From NCBI GenBank assembly GCA_013151045.1, contig JAADIY010000040.1, forward strand, positions 32,807 to 96,806: 64,000 bases of DNA. Reading direction: 5' to 3'. Under the pieces are notes generated by a model that saw only the letters and a list, made by a program, of their open reading frames with translations, ran no database searches and was not told the DNA's origin. This document shows positions 1-8,557 of this stretch, piece after piece. Each line of letters opens with the position of its first letter. The stretch's first letter is position 1. The position numbers and the translations under genes are program-made. Source of the stretch: Gammaproteobacteria bacterium (GTDB lineage: Bacteria > Pseudomonadota > Gammaproteobacteria > GCA-2400775).

Positions 1-1
1 T

Positions 2-1009
2 ACTAAGCACGGCGTGAAGCTCTATGTTCGCCGCGTGTTTATCATGGATGACGCTGAGCAATTATTACCTGAGTACCTACGTTTTGTTCGTGGTGTGATT
101 GATTCCAATGATTTACCGTTGAATATGTCACGAGAGCTTTTACAACGTGACAAAACCATTGATTCAATACGTACAGCTTCGATCAAGCGTATTTTGGCTT
201 TGCTTGAAGGTATGGCGAAGAAGGACCAAGAAAAGTACGCTAATTTTTGGGGTGAATTTGGTGCAGTATTAAAAGAAGGTGTTATCTCAGATCACGATTA
301 CCGTGACCGCCTTGCTAAATTGTTGCGTTTTGCAACAACTAAGGGCGATGGTGAGAAACAAAGTGTTTCACTTGAAGACTATGTTGGTCGTATGCAAGAA
401 GGCCAAGATAAAATCTACTACGTTTCTGCAGAGAGCTATAGTGCAGCGGTAAACAGCCCGCATCTTGAGATATTCCGCGATAAAGATATCGAAGTGATTA
501 TATTGCACGATCGCATCGATGAATGGTTGGTCAATCACCTGACCGATTTTGAAGAAAAGCAATTACAGTCGGTTGCTAAAGGCGCTTTAGATTTAGGTGA
601 TAGTAAAGAAGAAGATAAAGAGAAAGTTGAAAAAGCAGAAGGTGAATACAAAAGCCTTATTGAAAAAGCGCAAGAGACTTTGGGTGAGAAAGTTAAAGCA
701 GTGCGCATAACTAATCGTCTCACTAAGTCGCCGGCTTGTTTAGTCGCTGATGAGCATGATATGGGCGCTAATATGCAGCGTATATTGAGTGCGGTGGGTC
801 AAGCAGCGCCAATGAGTAAACCTGTTCTTGAAATCAACCCAGATCATGATTTATTAATTAGGTTGCGTGACGAGAGCGATGATAAGCGTTTTGATGATTG
901 GGTTAATGTCTTGTTTGATCAAGCGCTATTGGCAGAAGGTGGCCAGTTAGAAGATCCGGCTACGTATGTGTCACGGATGAATGACTTATTGTTAGAGCTT
1001 AGTAAGTAG
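2..1009 (+). CDS. htpG: Chaperone HtpG (Hsp90), C-terminal part only
   Basis: The reading frame is open from the first bases of the window, so the N-terminal ATPase half lies outside it. The visible 335 or so residues cover the end of the middle domain (YVRRVFIMDDAEQLLPEYLR and RGVIDSNDLPLNMSRELLQ are hallmark HtpG stretches) and the C-terminal dimerisation domain, ending LLLELSK. HtpG is a cytosolic ATP-dependent Hsp90 chaperone acting with DnaK on non-native proteins. A GTG at position 14 is internal, not the start. The frame is undamaged in the part seen. Confidence 0.96.
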   Translation, partial: TKHGVKLYVRRVFIMDDAEQLLPEYLRFVRGVIDSNDLPLNMSRELLQRDKTIDSIRTASIKRILALLEGMAKKDQEKYANFWGEFGAVLKEGVISDHDYRDRLAKLLRFATTKGDGEKQSVSLEDYVGRMQEGQDKIYYVSAESYSAAVNSPHLEIFRDKDIEVIILHDRIDEWLVNHLTDFEEKQLQSVAKGALDLGDSKEEDKEKVEKAEGEYKSLIEKAQETLGEKVKAVRITNRLTKSPACLVADEHDMGANMQRILSAVGQAAPMSKPVLEINPDHDLLIRLRDESDDKRFDDWVNVLFDQALLAEGGQLEDPATYVSRMNDLLLELSK

Positions 1010-1046
1010 TCATTATTCAAATTCGATTCGCTATCAAGGTGTCGCA

Positions 1047-1490
1047 ATGAGACCGGTAACACCTTTGATTGCTGTCGATGCCATTATTGAATTGGCCGAC
1101 CGCCCTGGTCGGCCAATTGTTCTTATAGAGCGCAAGTATCCGCCGTATGGCTGGGCCATACCCGGTGGCTTTGTTGATGTTGGTGAAAGTCTCGAAGCGG
1201 CAACTGTACGCGAAGCCTTAGAAGAAACCTCATTAGCAATTCAATTAAAGGCATTATTAGGCTGTTATTCTGATCCGGCGCGAGATCACCGCGGACATAC
1301 TGTCAGCGCTATTTATGTTGCTGAAGCGACCGGAAATCCGGTGGCGCAAGACGATGCTAAGGCATTAGCCGTGTTTAATATTGACGATGAGTTGCCGCAG
1401 TTAGCGTTTGATCACCAGCAAGTATTGCTCGACTACCGAGATTATCTCGCGGGAAATCGTGGCGTGCCGATTAATTTCCCTAAAAATTAG
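1047..1490 (+). CDS. Nudix hydrolase
   Basis: A 147-residue protein with one Nudix fold. The Nudix box spans about residues 41-63: G, five residues, E, seven residues, then REALEET. The usual Gly near the end of the box is Ser here. Such enzymes hydrolyse nucleoside diphosphates linked to another group, using Mg2+ held by the box glutamates. The segment PPYGWAIPGGFVDVGE resembles ADP-ribose pyrophosphatase-like small Nudix proteins, but the substrate cannot be read from the sequence. It follows htpG by 37 bases on the same strand and may be co-transcribed with it. Confidence 0.88.
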   Translation: MRPVTPLIAVDAIIELADRPGRPIVLIERKYPPYGWAIPGGFVDVGESLEAATVREALEETSLAIQLKALLGCYSDPARDHRGHTVSAIYVAEATGNPVAQDDAKALAVFNIDDELPQLAFDHQQVLLDYRDYLAGNRGVPINFPKN

Positions 1491-1516
1491 AACGGCAAAT
1501 TAAAACAGATAGTACT

Positions 1517-2329
1517 TTAGGCTTGGCTATCTTCAATTTTAGAGATGAGTTTATCTATAAACTTATCTTCTAATTTGAGTAATTCTTTTAACTCATCTAA
1601 TGATTCAGGGAAGCTTTCACCTTTGCTTAAGGGATCGCAGTCAATTTGATTCAGTATCAAATGTGCGCTGGCAACAATGGTGTGAATATAGTCTTCTTCG
1701 CTTTCGGGTTGGCTTACTTTCTCACGTTGATGGACAGCGCTCAAAATTGACTTTAGCAAATCGGGCAAGCGTAATTGACCAGCAAGATGCAGAGTGACCT
1801 GGTCATGGGTAATGCCTAAACTTTCCTTCTCAATAGCTTCAAGTGATTGTTCTTCATCTATCGCACGTTGATATACTGTTTCGTACTCGTCACCAAGGTT
1901 GGTGGATAACACTAGCGCACCAAGGTCATGAATTAAGCCGACAAACTCAGCATCATCAGCGACGGTAGGTTTAATTTTAATGGCGATGAGTTTGCAGAGC
2001 ATGGCAACTAACTGCGCATGCTTCCATACGGCATTGTTGACTGCGCTATTAGCGTTGCTTACTGCGCGTAAGGTTGCCATCACAACGGCACTGCGGACAT
2101 TTTTAAGCCCAAGCATGGTAAGAGCATTAGGGACGTTAGTGATCTCTTCACGGCGGCGATAGAGAGGTGAGTTCGCGTAGCGAATTACGGTGCTTGCAAG
2201 TGCCGGATCTTGCATGATCTTTTCTTCTATCTTATGAATATCAGGGTCGTCGACTGATACCAGCTCCATGACCTCAAGTCCCTGAGGTGAAACTCCTGGC
2301 ATTTCCAATTGTGAAATATTTACGCCCAT
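1517..2329 (-). CDS. HDOD-domain protein
   Basis: A 270-residue protein filled by one HDOD domain. Recognisable parts are the N-terminal helix bundle (LVSVDDPDIHKIEEKIMQDPALASTVIRYANSP compressed to its core pattern), the NALTMLGLKNVRSAVVMATL stretch and FVGLIHDLGALVLSTNL. The HD metal-binding His-Asp pair is only partly kept (IHDLG), as is usual for HDOD proteins, which are generally regulatory and not phosphodiesterases. They often act in signal transduction, motility or competence control. No GGDEF or EAL domain is attached. Downstream of the GH100 gene on the same strand with a 29-base gap, so possibly one transcript. Confidence 0.82.
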   Translation of the reverse strand: MGVNISQLEMPGVSPQGLEVMELVSVDDPDIHKIEEKIMQDPALASTVIRYANSPLYRRREEITNVPNALTMLGLKNVRSAVVMATLRAVSNANSAVNNAVWKHAQLVAMLCKLIAIKIKPTVADDAEFVGLIHDLGALVLSTNLGDEYETVYQRAIDEEQSLEAIEKESLGITHDQVTLHLAGQLRLPDLLKSILSAVHQREKVSQPESEEDYIHTIVASAHLILNQIDCDPLSKGESFPESLDELKELLKLEDKFIDKLISKIEDSQA

Positions 2330-2358
2330 TTTAACTCCAAATTATTGTTATTTTTTAT

Positions 2359-3726
2359 TTAGAATATGATCGATTCAAATGTGCCGACACTATCAGGGTT
2401 TTCTAATAGCTGATGCGAAATAATAATGGCTGTGGCCGACCAAACCTGATGAAGGTTGGCGCGCCGACCAATTAAAGACCCTGTTTGGCCATCATAATAT
2501 TCAGGCCACTCATCGTTATGCAGACGATCAATGCATAATTCAAAAGCGCGTTCTGCAAGGTGTGCACGACCGGTACGAATAGCCGCCCCAGTGAAGGCCC
2601 ACATTAACGTTGGCCAGCTGCCACCGTTGTGATATGACCAAGGCACGTTTTTGGGGTCTGCACCGGTACGGAACTCCCATTCTTTACCAAACATAGCTGG
2701 GTAGCACAGTTTCATCGGCATTTCGCCCATGATGTCGTCCCAGCGTGATTCACATAAGTTCATGATCTGATCGGCTTGTTCATCAGTGGTTAAACCAAAT
2801 AAAATAGCCAGCAAATTGCCTAAAGAGAAAAAGCGAAAATCGATTCGGCTAGGCCCTACATTACCAACCATATAACCACTACCGTCTTTTATCCAGCCAT
2901 CGAGCCAGTGGGGAATGCTCTGCGGGAAGATATTTAAGACATTCACCGCATCAAGTCCGAACTCCTCGCCCTTATAACGATGAATTTCATTAAGTCGATT
3001 CACATCCAGCCAATAAAACAAACGCACATAAGAACGAAGAGTTTGTAAGCGTTTTTGAATGACGCCTAAGAGGTTTTCATTTTCTTCGTTATGAATGAGT
3101 AATTCTTGCGCAGAAACTAGAGTGCCATAAAATAGTGCTTCGATTTCCAGCGGATGACCATAGACTCCCATGCGACGATCAATCATGAAAGAGGCATCAG
3201 GAACAAGTAGCGCAGGTGAGGTAACAAAAGTCTCGTGTAAATACAATTGCAGAACCAAACGAATCGCTTGTTGAAAATCCGGTGCATGGGCAACTTTAAT
3301 ATCGCCCTTACTGATAACGTAGGCGCGTAATAAAATGATCCACCACATTGCAGAGTCAACAGGTGCAACGCGGCCAATAGCACGATCACCAAAATCAGCT
3401 ACTAATTCTTCAGAGCCGTCTTCACAATGTATCACTTTAAAACTTGCTGGCATTAGGCCAACTGCATGACGATGACCTTCCATCTCCACTTGCTGACCTT
3501 GCAGGTGCATCACAGAGCGTAAAAAGTTAAGAACGATTTCGTCACGGCCATCCATCATAAAGACTAATGCCGAGGGAACAAAATCACGGACGAAACATTC
3601 AGAGTAGTTTTCAGCTTCGGACTCAGATGAGCACGCAGCGAGTGTGCCGACAGGATTACCTTGCCAATATAAAATTGAGCGCTCTAACAACTCATAAGCA
3701 GACTCAATTGCAGGCCGTACCTTCAT
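2359..3726 (-). CDS. Glycoside hydrolase family 100 (alkaline/neutral invertase-like)
   Basis: A 455-residue cytosolic protein without signal peptide, matching the length and motif order of GH100 invertases known from plants, cyanobacteria and some proteobacteria. Seen are the FVRDFVPSALVFMMDGRDEI entry region, VDSAMWWIILLRAY (its Asp corresponds to the proposed catalytic acid), VPWSYHNGGSWPTLMW, and WPEYYDGQTGSLIGRRAN with the second catalytic acidic residue. GH100 enzymes split sucrose to glucose and fructose. No sucrose synthase, phosphatase or transporter gene is next to it. Substrate is inferred from family only; amylo-alpha-1,6-glucosidase annotations of this fold are the main alternative. 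Confidence 0.85.
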   Translation of the reverse strand: MKVRPAIESAYELLERSILYWQGNPVGTLAACSSESEAENYSECFVRDFVPSALVFMMDGRDEIVLNFLRSVMHLQGQQVEMEGHRHAVGLMPASFKVIHCEDGSEELVADFGDRAIGRVAPVDSAMWWIILLRAYVISKGDIKVAHAPDFQQAIRLVLQLYLHETFVTSPALLVPDASFMIDRRMGVYGHPLEIEALFYGTLVSAQELLIHNEENENLLGVIQKRLQTLRSYVRLFYWLDVNRLNEIHRYKGEEFGLDAVNVLNIFPQSIPHWLDGWIKDGSGYMVGNVGPSRIDFRFFSLGNLLAILFGLTTDEQADQIMNLCESRWDDIMGEMPMKLCYPAMFGKEWEFRTGADPKNVPWSYHNGGSWPTLMWAFTGAAIRTGRAHLAERAFELCIDRLHNDEWPEYYDGQTGSLIGRRANLHQVWSATAIIISHQLLENPDSVGTFESIIF

Positions 3727-3900
3727 AATGTATATCCCTGTCGATTAGCTAATAAATGAGAGTTAACTAATTGATTAAAACAATGATTTTCAACCTTGTG
3801 CTTGTATAATATCAACACCATGCTTCCTTGTGTTATCGTTCTTTAGTCGGTTAATAAGGGGTGACTTGATAGTTACTTAATCGGTATACGAAAGCGACAC

Positions 3901-4833
3901 TTGAATAAGACATCATTATCAACAAATCGGTCATCAGACAGTTTACTCACTATGCAGCAAAAAATCCCCGTTACAGGAATATTGATTACCAACCTAGGTA
4001 CACCGGATGCGCCTACCGCGAGCGCATTGCGTCGTTATCTTGGCGAGTTTTTATGGGATAAGCGTGTTGTAGAAATACCCCGACCCATATGGTGGTTAAT
4101 ATTGCATGGCATTATTTTGCGTACCCGCCCAGCGAAATCGGCAGAAGCCTACAAAAGTGTCTGGACAGAAGGCGGATCGCCACTAATGGTCAATGGTATT
4201 GGTCAAAAAGAAGCGCTGCAAAAGAGACTAACCGAACGCTTTACTGGCCCAGTGATCGTTGAGCTCGCCATGCGTTATGGCCAGCCATCGATAGAATCAG
4301 GTTTAGAGAAATTACGCGATGCCGGTGCGCAACGAATTTTAGTGTTGCCACTGTATCCACAATATTCAGCCGCAACAACGGCATCCACCTTTGATGCCGT
4401 GGCCAACACACTAAAAAAATGGCGTTGGGTGCCAGAGCTGCGTTTTGTTCAGCACTATCATGACTCGCCGAGTTACATTCAAGCCATAGTGAACAGCATA
4501 GAAGAGAACTGGCAAGAGAATGGTCGCGCTGACAAGTTGGTATTTTCTTTTCACGGCATGCCAAAACGCACCTTGCTTGCCGGTGATCCCTACCATTGCG
4601 AGTGTCAAAAAACCGCGCGTTTAGTGGCTGAAAAACTAAATCTAAATAAAGACGATTACTTAGTCAGTTTTCAATCACTGTTTGGTAAAGAAGAGTGGTT
4701 AAAACCCTATACCGATGAAACCTTAAAACGCTTGTCCGCCGAAGGCTTGAAATCACTTGATATCGCCTGCCCCGGTTTTTCATCTGACTGCGTCGAAACG
4801 CTAGAAGAAATCATGATTGAGAATAAAGGCTAA
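3901..4833 (+). CDS. hemH: Ferrochelatase, C-terminus cut off by a frameshift
   Basis: Ferrochelatase inserts Fe2+ into protoporphyrin IX, the last step of haem synthesis. The frame carries GILITNLGTPDAPT, the LPLYPQYSAATTAS segment, SFHGMPKRTLLAGDPYHCEC (catalytic His) and FQSLFGKEEWLKPYT, then GFSSDCVETLEEIMIEN. It then hits TAA at 4831, right where the family continues with a GGGERFNYI-type tail. That tail is present in the next frame (4832-5038). A 7-base tandem duplication explains the shift. The start is unclear: TTG 3901 opens the frame, ATG 3952 (MQQKIPVTGIL) agrees better with family N-termini, and neither has a strong ribosome site. Activity without the last 65 or so residues is doubtful. 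Confidence 0.9.
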   Translation: MNKTSLSTNRSSDSLLTMQQKIPVTGILITNLGTPDAPTASALRRYLGEFLWDKRVVEIPRPIWWLILHGIILRTRPAKSAEAYKSVWTEGGSPLMVNGIGQKEALQKRLTERFTGPVIVELAMRYGQPSIESGLEKLRDAGAQRILVLPLYPQYSAATTASTFDAVANTLKKWRWVPELRFVQHYHDSPSYIQAIVNSIEENWQENGRADKLVFSFHGMPKRTLLAGDPYHCECQKTARLVAEKLNLNKDDYLVSFQSLFGKEEWLKPYTDETLKRLSAEGLKSLDIACPGFSSDCVETLEEIMIENKG

Positions 4834-4838
4834 AGGCT
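4825..4838 (+). repeat. 7-bp tandem duplication AAAGGCT x2 that breaks hemH
   Basis: AAAGGCT occurs twice in direct succession (4825-4831 and 4832-4838). Removing one copy restores a continuous frame reading IENKGYFIEGGGERFNYI, the expected ferrochelatase C-terminal sequence. With both copies the frame ends at a TAA formed across the junction. Confidence 0.85.
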
Positions 4839-5038
4839 ACTTTATTGAAGGTGGCGGCGAGCGCTTTAACTATATTTCCTGCCTCAATGTTCGCCAAGAC
4901 CACATTACCGCACTAGAAGACGTTATCGTTAATCACACACAAGGTTGGGCAGAAACGAGTGCCGACTGGAATCAAGCTGATGCGGAGCAAGCTTTAGCAA
5001 ATAGTCAGGGTCGTGGGCGTGAGATGGGTGCAGTTTAA
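4832..5038 (+). pseudogene. hemH: Detached C-terminal segment of hemH
   Basis: This stretch, in the frame offset by one from hemH, encodes KGYFIEGGGERFNYISCLNV followed by HITALEDVIVNHTQGW. That matches the ferrochelatase tail (aromatic and GGG segment, I-x-CLN, H-I-x-AL). It is a continuation of the upstream gene and has no start or function of its own that I can see. A TTG at 4817 could be called as a start by gene finders but is spurious. Confidence 0.85.
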
Positions 5039-5073
5039 AGTGTATCTATATTTCATTGTATATGGAGAAAATC

Positions 5074-5685
5074 ATGGAAGAATTTTTGAGGAGTAATTTG
5101 GTAATAATCGCTGTATTGACCGGATTGACCGGTTTGTTTTCTTTAGCTATGAAAGTTTGGCAATACTGGTTGTCACGAAAAGTGAAAATACGTTTTGATT
5201 CTAATCTTGTATGCACTGATGAGGGTGGTTTTTTAGCCCATATTTTAGTTCATAGTAAAAGTCAGCGTGATATACAAGTGCAAGCTGTTAGATTTGATTT
5301 GAAAGTTTGGGATCAATCGCCGAGGCTTGAAGTCGATGGGATTCTCAAAGTTCATAGAGTGCTAGGTATGTTATTTGATCGAGAAGGTACTTGGTATTTT
5401 CCTAGTGATTCTTCACTCAGTGATGAAAGAAATAGACTTCCATATTCACTTGGGGATCATCACACTATGTCGGTTGCTATAGATTTAGATGAAATGATGG
5501 AAGAGTATTTTAGCTATGGAGAAGGGGGATGTTTTGGGAATAGATTATTGTTTAAATTTGAAATGTTATTTTTGACTGTAGTTGTTAATACACAAAGAGA
5601 AAAGCCGTTCAAATTTTTGGTGAACAGAGAAATAAGACACTATTTGTATGAGAAATACAAAGATGATCCTAGGGTGTTAAAGTGA
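5074..5685 (+). CDS. Hypothetical membrane-anchored protein
   Basis: I do not recognise a family. ATG 5074 is chosen over the upstream TTG 5056 and ATG 5062 because GGAG at 5064-5067 lies six bases before it, giving 203 residues. One membrane helix (about residues 7-28, VIIAVLTGLTGLFSLAMKVW) is followed by a basic stretch, so the rest is probably cytosolic. The body is beta-rich and acidic. Codon use is noticeably more AT-rich than hemH and lpxH on either side, which suggests acquisition. Confidence 0.65.
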   Translation: MEEFLRSNLVIIAVLTGLTGLFSLAMKVWQYWLSRKVKIRFDSNLVCTDEGGFLAHILVHSKSQRDIQVQAVRFDLKVWDQSPRLEVDGILKVHRVLGMLFDREGTWYFPSDSSLSDERNRLPYSLGDHHTMSVAIDLDEMMEEYFSYGEGGCFGNRLLFKFEMLFLTVVVNTQREKPFKFLVNREIRHYLYEKYKDDPRVLK

Positions 5686-5688
5686 TTT

Positions 5689-6423
5689 TTAAATCATCAA
5701 TTTTTGCAACTCACACCCACTAGCATCCGCATAAACCTGACTTCCTTGCTCATACCAATCCCCGAGCACGATACGTTTAGCGGGTTTGCCATCAACTTCA
5801 ATCGCATGCACCTGAGGGCGATGGGTGTGCCCCATAATCATCTGCGAGACATTGTGCTCACGTAGCATTGCAATGACGGCGTCCTGATTGACGTCCATGA
5901 TCTCCATCGATTTTTCTTTGTTCGCTGCTTGGCTGCCGGCACGGTATTCTTTACCTTTGGCAATGCGTTCTTCAATCGATAAAGCCATTAGTTGTTCTAG
6001 CGTTTGTGGGTTACGGATATAAGCACGAAAGGCTTGGTAATCGACATCGTCGGTACAGAGTAGGTCGCCATGAGTGAGTAAGGTCGGTGTGCCGTATAGG
6101 TCAATAACGCAGGGATCGTTCAACAATTTACAGCCGCATGCCTTAGCAAACTCATCACCAATTAAAAAATCACGATTGCCATGCATAAAGTAAACAGGAA
6201 TGCCGCGATCGCTAATAGACCGTATTGCATTGATAATGACATCATGAGCAGGAGTGATAGCATCATCACCTAACCAAATTTCGAACAAGTCGCCGAGAAT
6301 ATACAAAGCTTCAGCGCGTGGAGCGCTATTTTGCATAAAAGATAAGAATTGCTGAGAGATATCTGGCCGATCTGCAGCCAAGTGCAGATCGGAGATAAAG
6401 AGCGTGTGAGCGGAATCGCTCAT
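5689..6423 (-). CDS. lpxH: UDP-2,3-diacylglucosamine diphosphatase
   Basis: Splits UDP-2,3-diacylglucosamine to lipid X and UMP in lipid A synthesis, at the inner membrane surface. The 244 residues hold the calcineurin-type metallophosphoesterase motifs: ISDLHL near residue 10, GDLFEIWLGDD near 45, HGNRDFL near 81, THGD near 117, and GHTHRPQ near the C-terminus. Length is normal for LpxH. It lies 22 bases downstream of the cyclophilin gene on the same strand, an arrangement found in many gammaproteobacteria. The other Raetz-pathway genes are at 31.5-35 kb. Confidence 0.95.
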   Translation of the reverse strand: MSDSAHTLFISDLHLAADRPDISQQFLSFMQNSAPRAEALYILGDLFEIWLGDDAITPAHDVIINAIRSISDRGIPVYFMHGNRDFLIGDEFAKACGCKLLNDPCVIDLYGTPTLLTHGDLLCTDDVDYQAFRAYIRNPQTLEQLMALSIEERIAKGKEYRAGSQAANKEKSMEIMDVNQDAVIAMLREHNVSQMIMGHTHRPQVHAIEVDGKPAKRIVLGDWYEQGSQVYADASGCELQKLMI

Positions 6424-6445
6424 TGATTAATGCGCGTACTGCTGC

Positions 6446-7024
6446 TTAATCGATTAAACGTACCTTGGTCATAATCACAGGCTCAGTCGGTACATTGCCA
6501 TGACCTAAGTGACTGCCGGTGGCGACTTTGCGAATTTTATCAACTACGTCCATGCCATGAGTGACTTTACCGAATACGGTATAACCCCAGCCGCTACCAT
6601 TAGGTGCGGTAAAGTTAAGGAAGTCATTTTTTACGACATTTATAAAAAACTGCGATGTCGCTGAATGTGGATCGTTAGTACGAGCCATGGCCACTGTGCC
6701 ACGCTCATTGCTTAAGCCATTATTGGCTTCGTTTTTAATCGGATCCATGGTGTCTTTTTCGCTGAAGTCTTCATTCATACCACCACCTTGAATCATGAAA
6801 GTTTCCATGACACGGTGAAATAAGGTGCCGTCATAATGGCCTTTTTCAACGTATTTTAAGAAATTATCAACAGTGATCGGTGCGTTAACGCGATCGAGCT
6901 CAAGCGTAATTTCACCATGATTGGTTACGATAGATACAACAGGGTTGGCGGCATCAGCTGACACAGTAAGACTCCCACATAAAGAGATAAGAAAAAGCGC
7001 AATAGAGAGGATAATTCGATTCAT
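6446..7024 (-). CDS. Periplasmic peptidyl-prolyl cis-trans isomerase (cyclophilin type)
   Basis: Isomerises Xaa-Pro bonds in exported proteins. The first 24 or so residues form a signal peptide (IILSIALFLISLCGSL then SADA). The mature part is a single short bacterial cyclophilin domain with FHRVMETFMIQGG, the MARTNDPHSATSQFFINV active-site region and GYTVFGKVTHGMDVVDKI. This points to a PpiA-like periplasmic enzyme and not the cytosolic PpiB. Divergent from gltX with 111 bases between. Confidence 0.92.
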   Translation of the reverse strand: MNRIILSIALFLISLCGSLTVSADAANPVVSIVTNHGEITLELDRVNAPITVDNFLKYVEKGHYDGTLFHRVMETFMIQGGGMNEDFSEKDTMDPIKNEANNGLSNERGTVAMARTNDPHSATSQFFINVVKNDFLNFTAPNGSGWGYTVFGKVTHGMDVVDKIRKVATGSHLGHGNVPTEPVIMTKVRLID

Positions 7025-7135
7025 TACACACCATCATTCGCATAAAATAAGAAAGGCGCATTATAATCACTTTTTATCGAACCTGTGCTGAATAGCGTGC
7101 GGTTTGCCAAATAGATACTAAATAATGAGTCAATA

Positions 7136-8557
7136 ATGCCAGCAGCCAGCAGTAGCACTAACACAGTCGTCACCCGATTTGCCCCCAGCCCCACCGGTTT
7201 TGTCCATTTGGGTAATATCCGCACCGCCTTATTCAATGTCTTGCTCAGTGGCAAGCATGGTGGCGATTTCTTGTTGCGTATTGAGGATACCGACCAAGAG
7301 CGCAGTAAAGACGAATTTACCGCAGCATTGATGGTGGATATGCGCTGGCTCGGCCTAGATTGGGCGCAGGGTCCGACGGACGATGATGGTAAGCCAGGTG
7401 AGTATCACCAGTCACAGCGGCTCGGACTCTATCAAGAGTATTACGACAAGCTTGAAGCAGTTGGCAGTGCCTACCCCTGTTTTTGTAGTGCAGAGCGCTT
7501 GGCCGTATTAAGAAAAACCCAGTTATCAGCCGGACAACCACCACGCTATGACGGCATTTGCGCTAATCTCAGTAAAGAAGAAGTAGCGAAAAAAATAGCA
7601 GAAGGTCAAAAACCGACACTGCGTTTTCGCGTGCCGAAATCTGAAGAAGTGACGTTTCCCGACCTCGTGCGCGGTGAGCAGCGTTTTAATAGCGATGATA
7701 TTGGCGATTTTATAATTCGTCGTGGAGACGGCACACCTGCCTTCTTTTTTACTAATGCCGTTGACGACGGTCTAATGAACGTCACCCATGTTTTGCGTGG
7801 TGATGATCATCTTACCAATACACCAAGGCAATTAATGATTCTTAATGCATTGGGTATACGCCACCCCGAGTATGGCCATATTTCCTTAATTATTGGTAAT
7901 GACGGAGCGCCTTTATCAAAACGTAACGGCAGCATGGGTATTCGTGAAATGCGTGATCAAGGTTATTTCCCAGAGGCCGTGGTTAATTACTTGGCGCGCT
8001 TAGGTCATTATTATGCTGATAACAGTTTTATGACGGTTGAGGAATTGTCAGCGCAATTTGATGCTAGTCATTTGGGTAAAGCTCCAGCACATTTCGATAT
8101 GACACAACTACAACATTGGCAAAAAGAAGCGCTAAACGCGGCAGACGACGATACCGTTTGGCAATGGTTAGGTGAGTCAGTGTACAAGCATGTCCCCGCA
8201 GATAAAAAAGCACTCTTTCTAAAAGCTGTTAAACCAAATATCAGTAATTCCGAACAAGGTGTCGAATGGGCTACAGTATTTTTTGGTGATGAATTGCTAA
8301 TAGAAGACGATGCAAAAACAGCAATCGATGAAGCGGGCAGTGAATTTTATGAAATCGCTACAACAGTCTTCGCTGAAGAGGCTGATTTTAAAGCAGCGAT
8401 TAAAACCATAGGCAAACAAGCAGGTAAAAAAGGCAAAGCTTTGTTTTGGCCAATTCGCGCTGCACTAACAGGTAAAGTGCATGGGCCGGAAATGTCAGAT
8501 TTGGCGTTGTTGTTGGGGGTGGATGAAATTGTGGCTAGATGTAAGAGGGCGAGATAG
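7136..8557 (+). CDS. gltX: Glutamyl-tRNA synthetase
   Basis: Charges tRNA-Glu with glutamate in the cytosol. The 473-residue class I synthetase begins VVTRFAPSPTGFVHLGNIRT, where HLGN is the HIGH-type signature. It carries a partial zinc-knuckle region (CFCSAERL near residue 115, with a further Cys about 25 residues on) and the KMSKS variant LSKRNGS near residue 260, then an alpha-helical anticodon-binding domain. Length fits GltX and not the shorter GluQ-type YadB. A minus-strand frame over the start is a shadow. Confidence 0.96.
   Translation: MPAASSSTNTVVTRFAPSPTGFVHLGNIRTALFNVLLSGKHGGDFLLRIEDTDQERSKDEFTAALMVDMRWLGLDWAQGPTDDDGKPGEYHQSQRLGLYQEYYDKLEAVGSAYPCFCSAERLAVLRKTQLSAGQPPRYDGICANLSKEEVAKKIAEGQKPTLRFRVPKSEEVTFPDLVRGEQRFNSDDIGDFIIRRGDGTPAFFFTNAVDDGLMNVTHVLRGDDHLTNTPRQLMILNALGIRHPEYGHISLIIGNDGAPLSKRNGSMGIREMRDQGYFPEAVVNYLARLGHYYADNSFMTVEELSAQFDASHLGKAPAHFDMTQLQHWQKEALNAADDDTVWQWLGESVYKHVPADKKALFLKAVKPNISNSEQGVEWATVFFGDELLIEDDAKTAIDEAGSEFYEIATTVFAEEADFKAAIKTIGKQAGKKGKALFWPIRAALTGKVHGPEMSDLALLLGVDEIVARCKRAR

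Noticed and set aside
4817..5038. Separate 73-residue gene starting at TTG 4817
   Set aside because: Its sequence is the ferrochelatase C-terminus; it is the displaced end of hemH, not an independent gene.
7024..7254. 76-residue minus-strand frame over the gltX start
   Set aside because: It overlaps the conserved N-terminus of gltX and would occupy the gltX/cyclophilin promoter region; no recognisable family, so a shadow frame.
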